Source: Paraphaeosphaeria minitans
Taxonomy: Eukaryota; Ascomycota; Dothideomycetes; Pleosporales; Didymosphaeriaceae
Length of the DNA stretch: 64,000 bases
Direction of reading: 5' to 3'
Assembly: GCA_015832175.1 (NCBI GenBank)
Contig: WJXW01000019.1
Span: 1-64,000, forward strand
Both the position numbers and the translations under genes were made by a program. Every line of letters starts with the position of its first letter. Position 1 is the stretch's first letter. Positions 35,168-46,291 of this stretch are shown here, in pieces. The notes under the pieces were generated by a model. That model saw only the letters and a list, made by a program, of their open reading frames with translations. It searched no databases and was not told the DNA's origin.

Positions 35168-37066
35168 TTAGCAATGCGACGTCGACCCTATACGCCATCT
35201 CTCCGACTCCTCTTCGAGGATCTTCCGAACGCCCGGAAACCTGGGTCGTAATCGGACTTCGAACGGCATTGGGCTCCTCCCACTCTCTCCGTCATATTCG
35301 TTGAGGTCGATCGGCTTGCCGGCGATCGGGTGCGTGTCAAATGCCCACAGCATCCGCGAAACGGTGAGCCTTATCTCGCGCTCCGCGACAAGCATTCCCG
35401 GGCATATCCGCCGCCCGGCAGCGAAGATCCAGTGGTCGCGCTCCTTTGGGTTGGGCAGCTTAGCACTGGCGGAGGAGTGGAGCTGCTCGTTGGCATAGCG
35501 GTCGGGCTGTGGACGATCAGTGCGAGAACAGCTGGCTCTTGAGCAAAGGAAGCTGAAGTGGATGAAGGCTTACAGCGAATTCCATCGGACTTCCCCATCT
35601 TTCCGGGTCGTGATGCATTGTCCACGTGTTCAGTACAACGACCGTGCCCTTGGGAATAAGGTGCTCGCCGTAAACAGAGTCCCGGTTCGCCATGTGCGGT
35701 GTGCCCAGCCAGAAAGGATTATGGCAACGCTCGACTTCTTTGACGATTGCGCTACAGTAGGGCAGATTCGCCTCGTCCTCCACGGTCGGAAGGCGGTCGC
35801 GGCCTACGACGCGGTCTAGTTCCTCTTGGGCGCGCGTCTGAACATGCGGATGCGCCGGGATCAAAGCTGTGAACCATTGCATTACGGAAGCAGTCTGTCG
35901 GCGCGTGTAAGTATCTTCAGTGCGGATTCGAAGGACGCCTTACCGTCTCGATCCCGCCAATTATAAAGGCGCTTGCGAGCATCGTGACGTCGAGTTCGTC
36001 TAGGGCCTCCTTTTCCTTCCTGAGCAGCATCGTCTTTACCAGGCAGTCCTGCACCTCGCCACCAGCTTGCATCTTCTCAGCGATCTCCTTGATGAGACCA
36101 CCATACACGTTCACCAACTCCGAGTGAAGTGTGCGCGCTCTGCACCGCATGCTGGACGGCAGCCGTTGCAATATTGGCACGAAATCGACCAAGTTAGACA
36201 CAGGTCCTGTGATGTTCATGAACTCGCGCGATAGACGAAGCGCTAGTGCAACCATAGGGTGGTGGGCGCTGTCGGTCCGGAAACTAAAGGTGATGGTGAG
36301 CATGTTGTTTAGCGAGCACTGATCTGCGTAAACCTGCGGGTTCACGTCTGCCATGCCGTTCCCACAGTCTCTGTGTAGATGACTGATCATGTCTGTAGCT
36401 TCAAAATCGAGGACGTGGGTGTAAGACTCGACAGCCTTGCGACTCAGCCAGAGGCTGGCTATGCGCCGGTGCTTCCTCCTGTACAACCGTCAGTCGAATC
36501 AGGCGGAACGAGGTTGCTTGGAGAGCTTCTCTACCATCGCTTGCTGTACGGTGACGCCGTGATACCTCTGCCGACCAAGACGGTCTGGCTTTTGATGAAC
36601 ATCTCCTTCCTATCAGAGAAGACCGCGCCATGGGTGGCCATCAGGCCCTTTGCGATGCCTGGCTCCGATACGATGACGAAAAGCTGGTTACCTAGCCATA
36701 CGGAGTAGATCGGCCCGTAGTACTTTGCCCATCGGTGTAGAGTGCGCTCGGGATAGCGCTTCAGTGATAGAAACGAGCCTAACACATGGTCAACAGACGA
36801 GTTAGTCCCGAGGAAATTTGCATACCTAAGATGGGTAGCTCCATGGGGCCTTTCGGAATGCTAGCTGTCTTACTTCTGGGCGAGTCGAGCGGACGGCGAT
36901 GGTTGAAGAGCAAAGAGACTGCTGCCAACGCTGCAACGAATGCAAACCACACCTTGATGCGAAGATGCTCCGACAATTCTCTCAGAAAGCCACCCATGAG
37001 ACTAATTGGAAGGAAGGCGTGGTAGTTGCTGCGCGGACTCGCGAGAATCAATGTAGGTTCTTCCAT
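35168..37066 (-). CDS. Cytochrome P450 monooxygenase, intact five-exon gene
   Basis: Haem-thiolate monooxygenase, 559 residues, predicted ER-anchored by an N-terminal helix (VWFAFVAALAAVSLLF). Exons 36826-37066, 36535-36778, 35944-36478, 35574-35894 and 35168-35506. All junctions are GT/AG and the total of 1680 nt is a multiple of three. Motifs: Pro-rich hinge, I-helix GGIETTAS (completed across an intron), ExxR as KEVERCHNP, PERF-type region EFAPDRY and the haem loop FAAGRRICPGM with its Cys. It resembles fungal secondary-metabolite P450s, but I cannot name the CYP family. It is the only undamaged oxidative gene beside the methyltransferase and reductase relics, so a lost biosynthetic context is likely. 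Confidence 0.92.
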
Positions 37067-37689
37067 GTTACGAACTGAACTCCACGTCGAGCTACTTGGG
37101 TTTGTGGCTGCGTGAAAGCCCTTGCTTCAGTATCAATTTGCACCTCTTGTGTCTGCCAACAACCTTGAGAAGTGGTTCGATGACCACAGGCACGTTTCCC
37201 CGATTCCTCTGCTTCACGGGTATGGCGTTTGTTTGCATTCTCTTATAGCTGTAGCATACACTAGCCTAGGTCAGGCGCCGCAACCACTGTGGAATGGCCC
37301 GTCCCACACCCTGTCGTACGTTCGGCTACCTGATGTGCTGATCAAGAAGCACTGCGAACCTGGGTTTCGAAACTGATGAGGACCCTGCGTCAGCAGGCCG
37401 CCTCTCTTGGCATCCATGTCCACCCTGCTGCTTAGATCACTGTGGTCAACCGCTGACAGGTTCATTTTGCTTGGTACGATGAATAGCCCGACACGCGTTC
37501 ACGAGATGCTGTAGATCCAGAGCCTCGTGGGATGCTTGCAAGGATGACATTGCCGTCACTTTTTAGCCCTCGTTTTCTTCACCTTAGACCAGTTTCCACT
37601 TAAAGACGCATCTCCCACTCTATTTCGGTAGTTGCGATCCTGCAATCGAGGGAACGATTGCTCCGCAGTACTGTACGTGATCTGAGCTT
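37067..37689. other. Intergenic upstream of P450
   Basis: No gene or repeat recognised; holds the P450 promoter region. Confidence 0.4.
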
Positions 37690-38880
37690 GTGAAGCGTAT
37701 CTTGCCCGCTGGCGTTTGGTTTTGCCCTCGACATGTTCAATCGCCTTGGCGAATTGCTCGGCAAGTATCCATCGTACTGTTATCAAATGCGAAGACTGTA
37801 CGCGGACCACGACGCCGACATCCTGGGCCGCCTATCCCTCAGGCTTGCCATCCCGGCACGCATCTCACCTACGAACAACGGCGTCGCATACACTCCCTCT
37901 CACACCAAAGCTCCACCAGTCAGAGGAAGATAGCATCATTGCTCAGCCTTCCCCGCACGACTGTTCAATCCGCAATATACTCCATGGAGGAAAGGTGCAG
38001 CACGCAAGAGAAACGCACAGGCATCTACGAGCATATCGCATCGCATGCCGTCGGAACTAACGGCAGTGCTGCGCTACGTACTGTCTGTAGCACCACATCC
38101 CGTGCTTCCCACGACCGCTTGGTAACAACAATCCCCCAATCTCCCATTCCGAACCCCAATCAGAGCTCCGACCAGAACAGCGTGCGCGAGTACCTAAATT
38201 CTAGAGGCACCAGATCTCTTCTGGACAACATACCTGCCCCGGACCAGGTTCGGTTTGACGACCAGGGCGTCCTCCACAATGCTCCACATGGGAGGCTGCT
38301 CATCGGCCACCACAAAGCGACAGGCGACGCAATCTATGCATACATCCGGCCGTCTAGCGCTTCTCAAAGAGTTGTATTCTCTGCCGAAGATACCCGCGGC
38401 CAGCCCATCGTCGGCATCAGTCATGGAGATGTTGCCAGGCAACGCGTTCGGTATCCATTCAACATGACCTTTCCCAAGGACGGCCGGTGCCTCGGCCGAG
38501 CCGACAAAGCGCGACTTGCGATTGTGATAAGGTGGTATTTCATTGCTACCGGGCGAACAAAGTTGCGTTCGCCCAAGTCTCTGCAGACATTCTGCAAGCA
38601 ATTTCGTAGCGCACTTCGATACGTCGCAAATCGTTCGGATTCCATTGCAGGCCAGCCACCGCAAAATCCATCGGGGCAAGCCCGTCGCACACAGGTCGAT
38701 GAGAGTGACATACAATCTGCGCTCCTCGCAACGAAGTTCTCCCCCTCTCCATCGCCTACTAGGCTCGTGAAGCAGTCTCATCGATGGCCAAGCCCATCCG
38801 AGGAGCCGCTAGGAATTGAGAAAAGTACCTCTGCGGGCAGTCTGCCATCAAGCCCCGCAACTTGCCTCTCACGACGTTGA
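37690..38880 (+). CDS. HTH-containing protein of unknown function
   Basis: Open frame of about 396 codons. A helix-turn-helix segment (THLTYEQRRRIHSLSHQS, SQRKIASLLSLPRTTVQSAIY) resembles the DNA-binding start of Tc1-type transposases and related fungal proteins. It is not followed by a DDE domain. The C-terminal half (DNIPAPDQVRFDDQGVLHNA..., RWYFIATGRTK) matches nothing I know. The frame has no ATG before the HTH, so a 5' exon or a damaged start is likely; 37690 is only the open-frame limit. It might be a domesticated or eroded transposon protein. Confidence 0.5.
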   Translation: MKRILPAGVWFCPRHVQSPWRIARQVSIVLLSNAKTVRGPRRRHPGPPIPQACHPGTHLTYEQRRRIHSLSHQSSTSQRKIASLLSLPRTTVQSAIYSMEERCSTQEKRTGIYEHIASHAVGTNGSAALRTVCSTTSRASHDRLVTTIPQSPIPNPNQSSDQNSVREYLNSRGTRSLLDNIPAPDQVRFDDQGVLHNAPHGRLLIGHHKATGDAIYAYIRPSSASQRVVFSAEDTRGQPIVGISHGDVARQRVRYPFNMTFPKDGRCLGRADKARLAIVIRWYFIATGRTKLRSPKSLQTFCKQFRSALRYVANRSDSIAGQPPQNPSGQARRTQVDESDIQSALLATKFSPSPSPTRLVKQSHRWPSPSEEPLGIEKSTSAGSLPSSPATCLSRR

Positions 38881-40386
38881 GTTCGAGAACGCCATGCGTG
38901 GGATATTAGAGGCTCCGAATCTATCAAATGCATACATCACCAGCTTACGAGACGGATGCATCACAAACAGGGCAATTCAATAGGAATGCAATCTCATGCG
39001 GCGGACGGGACAGGGAGGGATTAGGATGCACTACGGAAGGCTAGACGGGAGGATTTTCAAGACGCGAAGAGTTGCATTTCTCAAACATGTAACGTTAGCT
39101 ATCACTGTTCAGTAGAATCACACACAATGCCCTTTCCATCTCCATGGCTGGCGCAAATTACTCAACGCCTGGTGCTTGTACAGTTTCTACGGCATGGGAG
39201 AGTTCTCTGTGCTAGTATTGCCCAATCAACTCAACGCTGACTTCAATCGACTGGAGGCTTGATTCCGTCGTTTTGTGGACCACCCGCTCGTTCCTAGCAA
39301 TGCCAACGTACTCTATCAGCGCGTGCAGGCCAGGAACATTGCATAAATATCCAAGGCTACTTGTCCAGAATGCGTCCTTGTCTCGGCGCTAGAACGGGTT
39401 GCGCAGGGTGGCTCTAGCAGGCAATGAAGCTGAACGTCTTGCCATCAAACCTAACGGTCCTTGTTGACGTTCGCAGCATCGATAGGTTGCTGCAAAGGTC
39501 TATCGAGGACGTGGGTCGTGGACCGTTGACGAATCTTATCTCGGCGGCATCATTCATTGTGACATACTTTCTTAGCCATGCTCAAGGAATCGGCACCGAT
39601 GAAATCGCTCCGCGACCCATGATGAGCGTGGCATGGACCCAGGCATGATATCTTGCTTCTTTCTGATTGCGCTTACGAATGAGTGACGAGCAGTATGGCT
39701 GAGCAAGGAAGACGTGTCAGACAACGCTAGAGCAGACCCTGATCCGGTGGCATTGCATTCAGCTAGACCCAGACGTCGGAAAGACAAGCCAGGTAGTTCA
39801 CGCCACCTCGTAGCCTGCGATGTCGTTCTTCTCAGCAGCAATGGTCCGCGTCAGCTGTTTTCAAGCAACTCAATCCCAGGCTTTAGCTCGGACTCTCACC
39901 ACACACAGGCACGTTCGCACGCACTGCGTGGTTTCAGGCATGTATATGCTGCTGCTGATGCTGCAATTACGCACTGAGAGATTTCGATGATGCTATGTGT
40001 TGCCTATGTCGCTGACACGGAACAAGTGGGCACCCAAAACCCCGCGAATGATGCTTACAGTATCCACAAAGTGGAGACGGCGAGCTAGGGAAAGACCTCG
40101 GCTAAGCGAGATAGGTAGGCTTGGCATGGCACGAACTCCTTGTAAGGTGTGAAGCCTGAATGTGCAAGCGGGGCGGGCAATGCGCCCGTGAGCAGCAAGT
40201 CAGGTGTGAAGCAAGTTAGAGCTGAGGAGACATGCGTATTGCACAAACAGCAAAACAGCTCGATGGCATAGCCTCGTCGAACGGCGATTCCATCTTTCCG
40301 GGCAAAGTCGGGTCTAGCATAGGGCGACAGACAAGCGAACGCAGAGAACGAGTGATGCTTCTTAGGATCGGTAACGATGGAACTCT
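38881..40386. other. Intergenic, no recognised gene
   Basis: Only short frames; no domain or repeat seen. Confidence 0.4.
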
Positions 40387-41567
40387 CTACATTTTAGCCT
40401 TCAGGTCACTTAGTCCAAGCTCCCATCCTTCTAGCCACTCCGCCAATAGATCCTCGCTGATTGGAACCACCCGTGGCAATGCTTCCACGGCTCTCTCGTT
40501 CCGGAAGGACATATTGTACTCTCTGCCATTTCCCAGTGCCCTCAGAAAGCCATGCAGCTTCAGTTTTCCCCCATCCACCTTATCCAGCCAATCCGAAAGA
40601 CTGGTCGCCTTCACCAAAAACTCAAACCTGCGCTCTAATGTTTCGTACAGCGCGTTCCAAGGGGCTGGCTCTGGATGCACCATGTTAAACACCTCTACTG
40701 TCTCAGACCTAGGCGGGCGCTTCGTGCTGTTCGCTATGCCTTCCCCCAAAGCGTCCACAGGAATCCAATCCAATGCCTGGATGTGCATCGGAAAGTATCC
40801 AAGCCTTTTAGAGGCCTTGAGTATCGAGTAAACTCAGCCTTGCCGCGGCCATAAGCGGAGTCCCGATCTTGATGGGCCGCCGATCTGACCCGCGCGCACG
40901 ATGTTTACACGGAGTCCCGATGCTTCGTGTGCTTTCGCGAGGAGTTGCTCGGCGACGCATTTCGACTCCCCGTAGCCGTGTGGCATGGCGCTGCGATTGT
41001 CCCACGCGGCTTCCTCCGGCACTCGCGGTCGCGCGGGGTGTACGAGCGGCCAGTCTCCAACCGCGCAAATGGAAGAGACGAAGGTTATGCGGGGACGTTT
41101 GGGGCCGAAGCGCAGAAGTTTACGGCGTTGCGTACGGCCCTCAAGAAAGGATCAAAGTGCGCGAGCGATTTGCTCCAGTTCGTATCCCAAGCATTGAAGA
41201 CCAGCTCATCCACCTAGGACGCGAGCAGAACAGCCTGTGAAGAGTCGAGCCCGAAGTCAGGTTTCGTAACATCTGCGACGAGAAATCGCAGCCGGGCAAG
41301 GCCAGTGGCAATGTCGCCGGATGCGGCATGCTCTAAGGCGGACACGGTCCTCTGTCCCCCGTCAAGGCTTCGGTTGAGACAAAAGACTTTGGACTCCGGG
41401 TGCACTCTCAGTAGAGATGCTACGATGTAAGGTCCCAGGAACCCGGTCGAACCGATGATGGCAATCGTCTTGCGGCCGCAAGAGTGTGGAGTCTCCTTGT
41501 TGGACGGCGGCAGGAAGTCGGCATAGCGAGCGAGCAGACGCTGCATTCCCTCGACGTCGAGGACCAC
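40387..41567 (-). pseudogene. C-terminal reductase domain of an NRPS-like/carboxylate reductase, degenerate
   Basis: Remnant of an NAD(P)-dependent thioester reductase domain that ends adenylating reductases and some NRPS/PKS enzymes. It has the Rossmann motif AIIGSTGFLGPYI, NRSLDGGQRT, DELVFNAWDTNW, the YGESKCVAEQLL segment with the active Tyr/Lys pair, RAGQIGGP and a C-terminal ALDWIPVDALGEG block. Lesions: TAG after LLAS near 41215, a frameshift near 41085, and TGA after LWPRQG near 40830. Upstream there is a stop and no adenylation or carrier domain, so the front of the gene is gone. The reading sense ends normally at 40387. Confidence 0.8.
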
Positions 41568-41814
41568 TCTGTCAGGGTCATTCTAGCGTTACGCTGGTTT
41601 CACAAAAGCTGCAAGACCATGACGAAATCACGAATCCAGTCTTGTTCAAGGTGGTTTTGTGCAGTGTGCCAGATCGTTAATATCTATTTAAACCCATTCA
41701 ATTCCGATATCGCTTGCCTTGCGGGCCACGAATCATCAACGTGATCATGATGATGGCCTTGATCGAGCTACTTCGCTGCAACGAACACGCTTGCCGCTGC
41801 ACTTGATCCATGCG

Positions 41815-42237
41815 TCAAATCGTTAGAGGGGAGACCAGCTCCTCTTCCTCCTCCTCTTCCGCATCCTTCAAATTTCCTTCCGGGCTTGACTCGTCGCCAA
41901 TGCTTTCCCAGACCGCTGCGGACAGATCGCTTAGATCGTGCTCATCATCCGGAGTCTCGGTAAGGTCGTAGTAGGTGTCGGAGTCGGTTCTCCAGCTATC
42001 CTCTTCGCTCGAGTCGTGCGGAGCATACTCCTCTCCCGAATCAATTAGCTCATCCTGAACCACGGCAAAACGGTCCTCGTCGTCCTCGCTGTCTTCATTG
42101 CCGCTTTCCTCTATCGATAGTTCGTCTGGATCAGCGAAGCTCTCCGTGAAGTAATCCTCATAGCTAGCAATCTTTCATTGACGAGGAAGGATAGCCTTGA
42201 GGTATTGGGCGCCTGACCCGATTGATAGTGCAGACAT
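41815..42237 (-). pseudogene. Acidic hypothetical protein, copy 1, premature stop
   Basis: 141-codon frame from ATG 42237 (MSALSIGSGAQYL) to the stop at 41815. It is collinear with the intact paralogue at 53267-53692. A TGA at about codon 21 interrupts it where copy 2 reads Cys. The rest keeps the Asp/Glu/Ser-rich character (YAPHDSSEEDSWRTDSDTYYDL, abbreviated) and ends ELVSPLTI. The family is unknown. Confidence 0.65.
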
Positions 42238-42908
42238 GACTGTGAGAGTGCTTGGATACGTTCAGAAGGTTCGCTAGTGCAGATAATCGTAGGCACTAAG
42301 GTAGGCTTGATCAACGGCAAGCTTATTTATACGAGTTGGACTTTACTGACATAGGCTCATTGTGTTCCTACATGCACACGTTCTGACGTGGTCATCAAAC
42401 AGGCGAAATCTGGTCAGCCATCACGTGCAATGCTGATCATCCGCATGGCATACTTGAAGTTCATCACTGTGTCTTTATAGTCATGCTGTGTAAGCGTGGA
42501 TATCGAGGGTTGCTGATACCGTTCTATCAGCACATCCTCCGTCATGGTTCTAATGTATCATCGCTAGTTGATCTGCTGACCTGACAGTGGCGACCTCGTT
42601 TGGGTGCGGCTGAGCAAGAGCTAGAACTTGCAGCTCTCCACGCCTTGCAAAAGCTATTGGGTGAGGCCGATGATGAAGGACATACTCGTTCGTTTAGAAA
42701 GCATGATAGGAGCTCGTAGTGCTCTCGCTGGTGGATGATTTTCTAGACTGTAAACGATAGGAACAACCAGACAATGAAGCGCTATAGTCTCCATAAGCTT
42801 AACTCGCAATGACACACGGCCGTGCAGAACTTTAAATGGCGTTCTTAGCTACTCAGCGACAGACGCCCCCACTTGCAATGCCCGGACACTCAGAAAGATC
42901 TGAAAACA
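42238..42908. promoter_or_regulatory. Divergent intergenic region of duplicated pair, copy 1
   Basis: Non-coding interval between the two divergent genes. Patches are conserved in copy 2, such as AGGTCAGCAGATCAACT and CCACGCTTACACAGC. These may be shared promoter elements. Confidence 0.4.
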
Positions 42909-43709
42909 TGGCAAACGCTTCCAATGCATCAGGCCCTACGGCCGTCCAGCCCGAGTTGGAGGCAAACACCATCGAAACAAGGCTGTTACGAATGCAGAAG
43001 AACATCGCAGACGTACGAAGGTCACTGCAGCACCTTTATCTCCGTCAACGGTACAGATGTCACTGCTCGTGTGGAAAACCGTGCTGAGAAATGCAGAGAG
43101 AACAATTTCCGCGCAGCACAACGGGATGCAGAGCTCATGGAGCTCATCAAGATGCAAGCACCGGGCGATGAGCCGCTTCAGCGGGTACGTAATTTCCTAA
43201 TCAAAAAGAAAACCTGTACTAACGCATGCTCGCAGCTGGCGTCGCGCAATGTGGTGAATGCGGGTGTTGCGGCCGAGCTCTCGATTCAACGAACCGTGCT
43301 ACCTTCGGTCGAAGAGGAAGTTCAAGATCGAGAGGATGAATTGCCTGCAGGTAGCCCGGCTCATACATCTTCTGCCGGCGAGTCTGGAGATGAGGTAGAG
43401 ACTTATGAGCCGCCAGACGTAGTCGCCGTCCACTTTGAGGTACCTGCGACTGGGAAAAAGGCCGTTGGGTATACCGTGGGTACACATACCGCTCGTCACG
43501 GCCAGCCTGGAAGCCGCAGTCCACCGCCCAACACGGATGCCACACAGTACGCGCCACTTGAGACGCATAAACCGTGCAACGAGCCCGAGACCGACGACGA
43601 ACGTAAGGCGGGTGATGCGAGCGTTCCGGATGACGAAGCCATGATGCAGATGCGGAAGCGGCAGAGAACAGCGAATATCATTCGCCAAGCGTACCACGTA
43701 GCTCAGTAA
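42909..43709 (+). CDS. Hypothetical protein of duplicated pair, copy 1 (probably degenerate)
   Basis: Starts MANASNASGPTAVQPELE at ATG 42909, with a heptad-like helix (RLLRMQKNIADVRRS), then continues as VNGTDVTARVENRAEK in the next frame. A one-base phase change near CTCCGTCAAC is needed in both copies. A 51-nt intron (43185-43235, GTACGT...ACTAACGC...GCAG) precedes an acidic/Ser-rich segment (SVEEEVQDREDELPAG, ESGDEVETYEPPDVVAV) and a basic nuclear-signal-like end (MRKRQRTANIIRQ). Unknown family, perhaps a nuclear coiled-coil protein. The shared phase change suggests an undetected intron or an ancestral lesion. Confidence 0.45.
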   Translation, partial: WQTLPMHQALRPSSPSWRQTPSKQGCYECRRTSQTYEGHCSTFISVNGTDVTARVENRAEKCRENNFRAAQRDAELMELIKMQAPGDEPLQRVRNFLIKKKTCTNACSQLASRNVVNAGVAAELSIQRTVLPSVEEEVQDREDELPAGSPAHTSSAGESGDEVETYEPPDVVAVHFEVPATGKKAVGYTVGTHTARHGQPGSRSPPPNTDATQYAPLETHKPCNEPETDDERKAGDASVPDDEAMMQMRKRQRTANIIRQAYHVAQ

Positions 43710-44224
43710 TTGTGTTACTTTGCAATCCCGAGAATGGGATGATCAAATCGGCCTATGAAAAGGCACTTATGTATCGAGGACGGATGTTTGACATGAGTAT
43801 GTGTCCATGGCCAATTTGATGGATGTTGCCGGCATGATACCTTCAATCGTATACAGGAGATTCTTTCAGAGTGTACTGGCTGTCTGATACTGTCTAATAT
43901 CAGGTTGGACTATGATTTGATGTTAGCTATGAATTGCCTGTGTACTTAAGCACACAGCGGGAAGCAGGGGGACCGGGTGTGAGACTCAGCTCGAAAAAGG
44001 TGCCGTTCGTTGCACGTATCTGCCTAAGCCGATACAAGCTCTAACTTAGCCGCTCGTTGCTCTGGTGCCGTCCACTGACACTATCGGTGCTTCTCAAAAT
44101 ACCGTCCCGCCCCACTTCGGTCAGCCGAGGTGGCCCCGGCTTCCCGGAAAATATTTCCTAACACCCAATTTGTTAGTAAAACAATGATTACTGTGAACAT
44201 TCACCCTGTATCAATAACTGTATT

Positions 44225-45440
44225 ATGCCGCTGCGTAGTCAACGTAAGCGTACAGCTACCCAGCCATGTGATGGAGGTGAAAATCCTCCAAAACGTGCGC
44301 GCCGAGCGCCTGCAGCAGCTGCCAGAGGTGCCAAGTTACGGAGAAAAGTATCCAACAAGGATCCTCCTCCGCCAGAGGGCAACGTTGCTGACCCTAATCG
44401 CGAGATCGAGCCTCCGTCTGCGCAGCTACTGCCAGCAATTGTATTATCCAGTGATCTACCCAGTGACCCGCGTAGTGACCCGCCCAGTGGAGGTGTATCT
44501 GATCCAATTAGTGGCCCTATGCAGGAAGAAACTCAGCAAGAGGAGCCAAAATCAGCTACTGGGGTACCTGATGTAGAGTCGTCGTACGCTAGTTGTCGCT
44601 GGCAGGCCTTCGTGGGTCCTAAAAAGGAGCTCTATAAGCCAAAATTTAATGCGGAGTTTGATCTAGATCGCTGCTACGCAGGTCAGCTTTGGGCATGGGT
44701 AGATGAGGTTGTTTAAGACTTAGCTATGGAGACAACTCCGCCGCAGAAAGTGATTATTAGGGACGTTTCCGCCTGCGCGTATAAGCCAAAGACCCCAGAG
44801 AAGCAGAAGCTGCGGCAATCGCTTAAGCGTGGAGAAGGTGCCGGCTTCATGCAGGTTATCGAGTACGCGCAGCACCTGAAGGAGTCCTCGATCGACGCCA
44901 CGTATGTTGACTTTGAGGCGACGCTTGGTACTGAGTCTGTAGAGGTGATCAGTCCTATAGGCCAACAACGTAGCAGAGGCTCCTCTAGCTCCCAAGGCCA
45001 GGTTCGACTTACTGTAACACAAAGGCAGCTGCAAGAGCTGCCAGAGATCCTAGCTGGCCATGCTGTTGCTGACGGGCCCTCGATCGCTATCCGTGATAAA
45101 TGGAGGTGCCAAGATACCCACTTGTGGCAACTACCCGTATGTGTGCTGGATCCAACGTACAGCTGGCCAGCCCGATCGATTTGAGAACCATTACCCGATA
45201 AGCAGCAATATTGTGGCCATGTGGGCGCGCAACGTCACCCTCGGGAAGTGCAGCGTCAACGAGCCAGACGATATCATACGCGTAGCTCTGCGTACGTCCA
45301 GAGAGCTGGCGGCGAAGGAGAAGGCGAAGGAGAAGGCGAAGGAGAAGGCGAAGGAGAAGGCGCAACAGAGCTCTACGCCTGCCTTTACAGCAGATAGCTT
45401 TATGAGCGCGATCGCTGCCAGCGCGCTATCTATTAGTTAG
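44225..45440 (+). pseudogene. Second-ORF protein of Tc1/mariner element II, broken
   Basis: From ATG 44225 (MPLRSQRKRTATQP) the frame runs to a TAA at 44714, resumes in the same frame (METTPPQKVIIRDV...), and shifts by one base near 45105. There the segment W-R-C...CGNYPYVCW...HYPISSNIVAMWARN is read across the break. Near 45310-45362 a 12-bp unit (KEKA codons) is repeated about four times, then the frame ends at 45440. The motif parallels WRC....CTNRGGYCY...HYQI...WA in the intact second protein of the other element, so both are members of one family. Confidence 0.75.
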
Positions 45441-46291
45441 TTAGCACAAAGTCAACTGCTTGCACAGCAGGCACCTGTACCTGTAGCGCCTGCTGTAAGC
45501 TCTGTAAGTACTCCAAGCGTGCCAGTGTTAGGGTGGAGAGATCTAACGTACGAGAACAACATCGAGCTTTCCTATTAGACTCGGTACTTCTTTGACTGGT
45601 GGATAGATTAGGCAATGGCTGTACAAGTGCCAGATATCAAGAGAGTACTTACAGAGGTTGTTAAGGGCGGGCAGATCGATCTGAACATGCTTATGGATGG
45701 ATCTAACGCAGGTATGCCGTACAACGTTTGGAGAGAGGATTTCGAGCTGCCAGTCCCACTGCTTCTTTCAGTGGCGATCTAGGTATACAGGACTTTCTGA
45801 GAGCGATCAGGAGGACTGCAGAAAGTTGCAGCGGCGAGATAATAAGTGGAAACGGCGACTGAGAGCTGCCCGAGTAGAGGATAGAGATAGCGAGAGGCAA
45901 TCGAGCGAAAGGTGATCGAGTAGAGGGCGTAGAGGTGTTGTTTTTGACGCGTAGGGCACGGGCCATATCCTATAGATATCGCCTAAGCTGATCACCTTAT
46001 TTGTATAATCAAACACCAACTTTTCCGCCTTGTCTACTCACCGTACACCTTACCCTCTGCAACTCTACCACCACGCCAGCTACACTAAAACGGACAACAG
46101 CAATTAATTCAGTAGCCTTAGATTACCCTTGCACCACTGTAAGATTACTGTATTTACGTTGTGGCAGGTGCTAGATTTCTAATCTCCAAAACTAACTCTA
46201 ACAGAACAAATCCAATTGTGTACTACTAACAATAGTACAAAACCACTCCAGCGAACACTAAATATGTACTATTGACGATAGTATAATATCT

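Larger units (their letters stand above)
41740..43945 (+). repeat. Inverted duplication, copy 1 (divergent gene pair)
   Basis: Matches 51458-53836 in opposite orientation. It contains the acidic gene (minus) and the second gene (plus). The similarity stops near ATCACGTTGATG on one side and GCTATGAATTGCCTGTG on the other, the points where MITEs abut copy 2. Confidence 0.8.

Noticed and set aside
45310..45362. Tandem 12-bp repeats considered as a CRISPR-like or regulatory array
   Set aside because: Direct repeats without spacers, coding KEKA units inside the transposon's second ORF.
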